NCBI GenBank assembly: GCA_033439265.1
Contig: JAVTVX010000015.1
Coordinates: 382,001 to 446,000 of the forward strand
From: Dillenia suffruticosa
Lineage: Eukaryota; Streptophyta; Magnoliopsida; Dilleniales; Dilleniaceae
Reading direction: 5' to 3'
DNA length: 64,000 nt
Positions within the stretch are counted from its first letter, which is position 1. Each line of letters opens with the position of its first letter. A program made the position numbers and the translations under genes. Under the pieces are notes generated by a model. It made no database searches, was not told where the DNA came from, and saw only the letters and a list, made by a program, of their open reading frames with translations. This document shows positions 59,801 to 64,000 of this stretch, piece by piece.

Positions 59801-61972
59801 AAGATGTTTCTCCCACATAGACATCAGTTCGTTAACTCGGTGCAACAACAACAGTAATCATCTTAAATAATTGAAATAAGTCTAAATTACATGAACATTT
59901 TTGAATATGCACATTCAGGATCTCTAGAGAGAATTCCCAAATTTTTTATGCTAAAGATCATGTTTCTATGTGCATTCCCAGGCCTTCTAGTTGATCTTGA
60001 AAGGATGGTAGAAATAGGCTGTTGTGATCTAGAACTGAGAACTTCTAGATCATTAAGTGTGAAATTGGGATTTTTTTCACTCACAGGGACATTGCACCTT
60101 TGCTTTAATGATTACATCCAAAACTCTGATTGTCACAAAAATTCCACATAAGTAAAGTGCCATTTGGATATCCAATATGCATATCCATGTGTTACAAATT
60201 GTCCTCAATTAGAACAAAATAACTAAAAAATAAAGTATGCTAGGACCTTTTTCTTTCTGTGATATATAATTTACATATGTAGAATTAATTTAGTTTCTTC
60301 GGGGCATGATAAACTTGAACTTTGTTCTCCCACCTCCTCTTTGACATCACGTCAATAGATTGGCTATAACATTCAAGTAAAAATTACTAAAGATGCTTCT
60401 TCTCAATGACATCATACAATTAATATCCTTTAGTTCGTAACTCATACCTTCATAAACCGCACACTTAGTGCAAAAGTGCAAAAGCTTGCCCAAAAATTCA
60501 CTGTAAGTGATATTGGCTAAAAGCATGGATGAACAATCAGATCACTTGCTTGAGAGAGAGAGAGTGACAGAGAGAGAGAGAGAGAGATGGAGAGGAAAAA
60601 AAAGATAATTCAGTTGGCCCTTAGTATGCTTGAAATCATTTGATTAAGAGAAAAAGAGAATTCAAAACTGAACCTGGGGTAGAGCCATTCTCTCAATATT
60701 TGCTGCATATGGCATTGGAACATCAGCTCCCGCGATCCTCTCAACTGGAGCATCAAGATACCCAAAGCTCTCCTCAATAACTGACATACTGCCAAAAAAT
60801 CAAAATTGTTGACAATAAATATCCGTAGAGAGAGAGCAGGCAGGATGCAAGAAAGGTATATCATATAGGAAACTTAAAAGTGCTAAACCAGATCTCAGCG
60901 CCAACACCGTGTTGAGGAAGTCCTTCTTCAACGGTAACCAGTCTATTGGTTTTCCTGACAGAAGCATTGATTGTAGCTCTGTCAAGAGGACGTATTGAAC
61001 GCAGATTTATAACCTGGATTTTAACATAAACAACAATTGTTATTTCCTCAGCCTTTTTACATTTTTCCTCTAGGCATATGAATGCTGCCTGTGCATATGC
61101 ATAAAAAGCTTGCAATTCATCTAATTGACTGTAGATTTACCTCAGCACTAATTCCTTCCTTCGCGAGAGCCTCAGCAGCCTGACAAGTAAAATGAAATAG
61201 TTGTGGTGAAAAATAATAACTTACAGAGCCGGACTTCTTAGATTAAGTTTTTGGGCATAAAAGTTCAAGTATAATAATAGAAATATCAGTATTCTAAACT
61301 AGAATATCTAAAACATTACTACAATGGATTTTTAAAACAACAGTATCTCATGACAATAACGACTATGGCACTGGCCAGATAGACCTTTGTCCTTAATATA
61401 GATTTTTAACACAGAGAATACTTAATGGAGGGAGGACACATGACTTCTAAATCCAAGATTGCATCTGCAGTCTTTTATATCACTTATTACAGTTTATGAA
61501 AGAAAGACACTAACCTGCAGGGCATAACCAACCATCTTTGAAAAAGCAGTAATTGTCACATCCTTTCCTTCTCGTTCTATCTACCGACCACAGGACACAT
61601 ATAAATACCAGTATGGTAAGAAAATGAATAATGTATAACGTGGACAGCACCAGAATGTACCTTTGCTTTCCCTATTGGAAGGCAAAAGCTGGAATCTAGA
61701 GCTTCTGCCGAAACAGGGAACGACTGACCATACCTGATATACAAAATCAACATCAAGGATGAGAGGGGGAGAAAAACAAAAATTGAGCGCGTTGCCAGGA
61801 AAGCTTCTCTACTAACTTGCAGTTCATGAAGCACTTACATTAGCTCATTTTCAAGGAAAACTACGGGATCAGGGTCCCTTATAGCGGCTTTTAACAGGCC
61901 ACGAGCATCTTCGGATGAGTACGGAGCAAGGACTTTGAGACCAGGGCATGAACCATACCATGCGGCAAAACA
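56867..61972 (-). CDS. PDB1: Pyruvate dehydrogenase E1 component subunit beta, mitochondrial type (C-terminal part; 5' exons outside window)
   Basis: Minus-strand coding exons seen are 61972-61839, 61733-61661, 61580-61515, 61179-61141, 61013-60889, 60788-60674 and 56935-56867; junctions are GT..AG and the frame is open for 206 residues to TAG. The text runs from [20 protein letters not shown] through [54 protein letters not shown] and [13 protein letters not shown] to KRACYRS plus a seven-residue tail, VPMAAAA. These are family signatures of the E1 beta subunit, including the transketolase C-terminal domain that contacts E2. With E1 alpha it decarboxylates pyruvate using thiamine diphosphate in the mitochondrial matrix. 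The chain begins after the expected HSQ, so the transit peptide and N-terminal half lie right of 64000. The last intron (3.7 kb) carries an RTE copy. It is the likely orthologue of Arabidopsis MAB1. Confidence 0.94.
58376..59700 (+). mobile_element. Degenerate RTE-clade non-LTR retrotransposon in the last PDH intron
   Basis: Plus-strand broken frames show the reverse transcriptase core: a YGRE..E start near 58390, [19 protein letters not shown] (about 58541-58597), [11 protein letters not shown] with intact FADD (58722-58733), RFRYLDSII and [19 protein letters not shown] (near 58970-59025), [15 protein letters not shown] and [28 protein letters not shown] (59160-59290). An internal deletion lies near 58640, and several stops are present. 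The 3' end has CTGATCCCAAGTATTGGG and a TTG-rich tail at about 59683-59700. It is 5'-truncated and dead. Confidence 0.88.
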
Positions 61973-64000
61973 CTGCAATTTAAGATGAGGATTATTCATT
62001 AACATCATCACTGTTTAGTTATGCAGAGAGTACAAAAAACAGGCATCTTCAAAATGCTCTAAAACAATATTCCTCTTCAACTAATGCAAGATTTATTATT
62101 GAATTGATGAACTACTATTAGCTCTTACTTATTCAAGAGATGGACAAATCTCAAAAAACTGCATACATATTCCCATGAGTTTCTAACAGACTCTCTCTCT
62201 CTCTCTCGCTCCCCCCCTTGTAATACATATATAACAAAAATTATCAATAATTGATAAAAGACAACCATACCTAAACAAGTCGAGAATGGCAAGTTTGTGA
62301 ATGAGCTTGAGTTATAGTGACCCAAGCTCAAGTTTGACAAATTTTACTACAACATGAAATCAACTTGACTTGATGCATTTGCAGTTGAAGTCCTAACACA
62401 GGACAACTAGCAATCAAAATCAAGATTTCCATTGTCAAGTTAGGGCAATTTAAAGGTTGCATTTATGGTCCAAGAGGTTCAAAAACCAAGTTTCCAAGCC
62501 AGAAGACCTAGGCTTCCTGCAGAGCAGCTGCCCAAGGCAGCCACTCTCAGAAGAATTTTGCTGCCTGCAGAGTACTCACTTTATTTTGGTTTTGTTTTTG
62601 TTTCTGCTTTTTCTTTTTCTTTTTCTTTTTTTGTTTTTGTTTTTTATTTTTTGTTTTTTGTTTTTTATTTTTATTTTTTTAAACTTTATTTGGTCAACTG
62701 GGGTTTCTAGAACTCTAGTTAAGGTTGTCTTAGAATTTTATCAGTTTCCTTTAGAAGAGTTGTATTAGGGTTTATTATTTTTCATTTTCATTTTAGTCCT
62801 TAATTTGTTAGGATTTAAACTCATCGTGACACTCATAAGTGCAGATTTTGATGTATTTTTAATGGAGAAATGTAGTTTCTTTCTTGGTGGGTAGACTCCC
62901 ATTACAGAGCTTTACAGTTTTGTTGACCAAACTTGCGAAGCTTTAAGGTTTGTACTTAACAAATTTGACTGTCATACTCGGTCAACCGCTTCTCAATTTT
63001 TCATAATACAATATATACATAAACATAATTCTGCACCAGCTCGCATGAGTATTGTGTGAATCTTTTGTTTTAATGTTCGACATTGTTTTTCTCTTTTCTT
63101 CTGTTTTTTTCTTTTCTTTTCATGTGCTTCTCTCTCACACAGAGGAAGGGTTTAGGGCAATTAGATCTCAATAATCAGGGCTAGAATAAAGTGATCGTGG
63201 TTGGAATAATAGTAAATAATTAGATTTGAAAGAAAACCCAAATAAAATACTTTATTGAGAGACAAAACAAAAATATCATAAAGTGAGTGTTAAATTTCTT
63301 CCCTTCTATCATTCATTAAAATCTAAGTTCTTAAGTGAAACAACTTCCACTTCCCTAACGTAAGACCCAAAGAAAAAGGTGAAGCAGTTTCCTGACTCGT
63401 AAGCTTAAAATCCGAATAATCCTTGAAGCCAACAGAGATTAGCATAAGAAGCTAGACTTAACCTCCTCAATCCCATCTTGATTTAAAGCCTACAAACAAA
63501 TCCAACAGATGCATAGTAGGGCAAGTTTCCAGATGGGCTATTAACCACCTTAAGTGCAGATAAGATGGCATAGATATGCAGAAAGAATCAATTATCAACA
63601 TCATTTGCTCAAAGCAGCTCACTTGGCATTCAAGAAACCAACATCCAAAAGAAATGACAAAAGTGCAAATTTCAGAAGCAGAACTAGACTTGCTTTAGCT
63701 TTTACCTTCAGAATCCCATACCAAAGCATAAAAGAGCAATCTAATTATGGGGCCTCCAACAACGCATAAGTAACTTCAGAGACATACACACATACAAAAT
63801 TATAGGGAAAAAAAGAACACCAACAGGCAAGTATTTACTTTTCTAGAATAATAAGCTGCTTCAATCACAAAATATACGCCCTGGCAGAACTCCCTCAACA
63901 ATTTGATAGGTTAAGGGAAGGAATTTCGCAAAAGCTCCATCAAAGGCAAAGACACTTCGATCAAACCCTTCCAACAATCTAGTTAGTGATGTGGAAAATA
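61973..64000 (-). other. PDH intron and unassigned DNA at the right edge
   Basis: The next upstream PDH exon (expected to end GVGAQHSQ) was sought on the minus strand and not found, so this is most likely a long intron. It contains (CT)n near 62191-62207 and T-rich low-complexity tracts at about 62575-62690 and 63075-63122. No other gene or RNA is supported. Confidence 0.5.

Overview
This is nuclear DNA of a flowering plant, most likely a eudicot. Its genes have many introns with GT..AG borders and encode plant-specific families. The gaps are AT-rich and full of CT/GA microsatellites, short SINEs, RTE and LINE non-LTR remnants and a decayed Ty1/copia element. The species cannot be named from the window. 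No prokaryotic, organellar or viral region was seen.

Seven protein genes are supported, with splice sites placed by reading frame and family motifs. They are: a 5'-incomplete SAM-domain protein (1-849, +); an intronless armadillo-repeat protein (7962-9650, +); a four-helix CASP-like membrane protein in three exons (13381-14140, -); a plant Atos/FAM214-type protein in five coding exons with a very short last exon (17728-21409, -); the UBA-bearing E2 enzyme UBC27 in five exons (26299-30181, +); an N-myristoylated CDK-like kinase in seven exons over 19 kb (34749-54008, +); and the C-terminal part of the mitochondrial pyruvate dehydrogenase E1 beta subunit (56867-61972, -), whose 5' exons lie beyond the right edge.

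The space between genes is mostly repeat. From 5 to 17 kb there are two approximately 90-100 bp tRNA-type SINE copies with intact target-site duplications, a T-rich block, a GC-rich hairpin island and a recent 361 bp tandem duplication. From 25.0 to 25.7 kb a cluster of CG-rich inverted repeats precedes a 0.5 kb strand-asymmetric purine block upstream of UBC27. The three long kinase introns (4.9, 4.8 and 7.3 kb) hold LINE and copia debris, several local tandem duplications and a 5'-truncated RTE insertion with a perfect 12 bp target-site duplication. A degenerate array of about 96-97 bp units fills most of the gap between the convergent kinase and PDH genes, and the array itself carries a 62 bp RTE tail insertion.

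The genes do not form one pathway. As I remember the Arabidopsis map, the order ARM protein, UBC27, CDK-like kinase, PDH-E1beta matches At5g50900, At5g50870, At5g50860, At5g50850, so the window looks like an old conserved syntenic block enlarged by transposons. I saw no new defence or metabolic system. The most useful observations are the dated insertions, the local duplications (one copying a splice-donor region) and the uncharacterised plant Atos gene.
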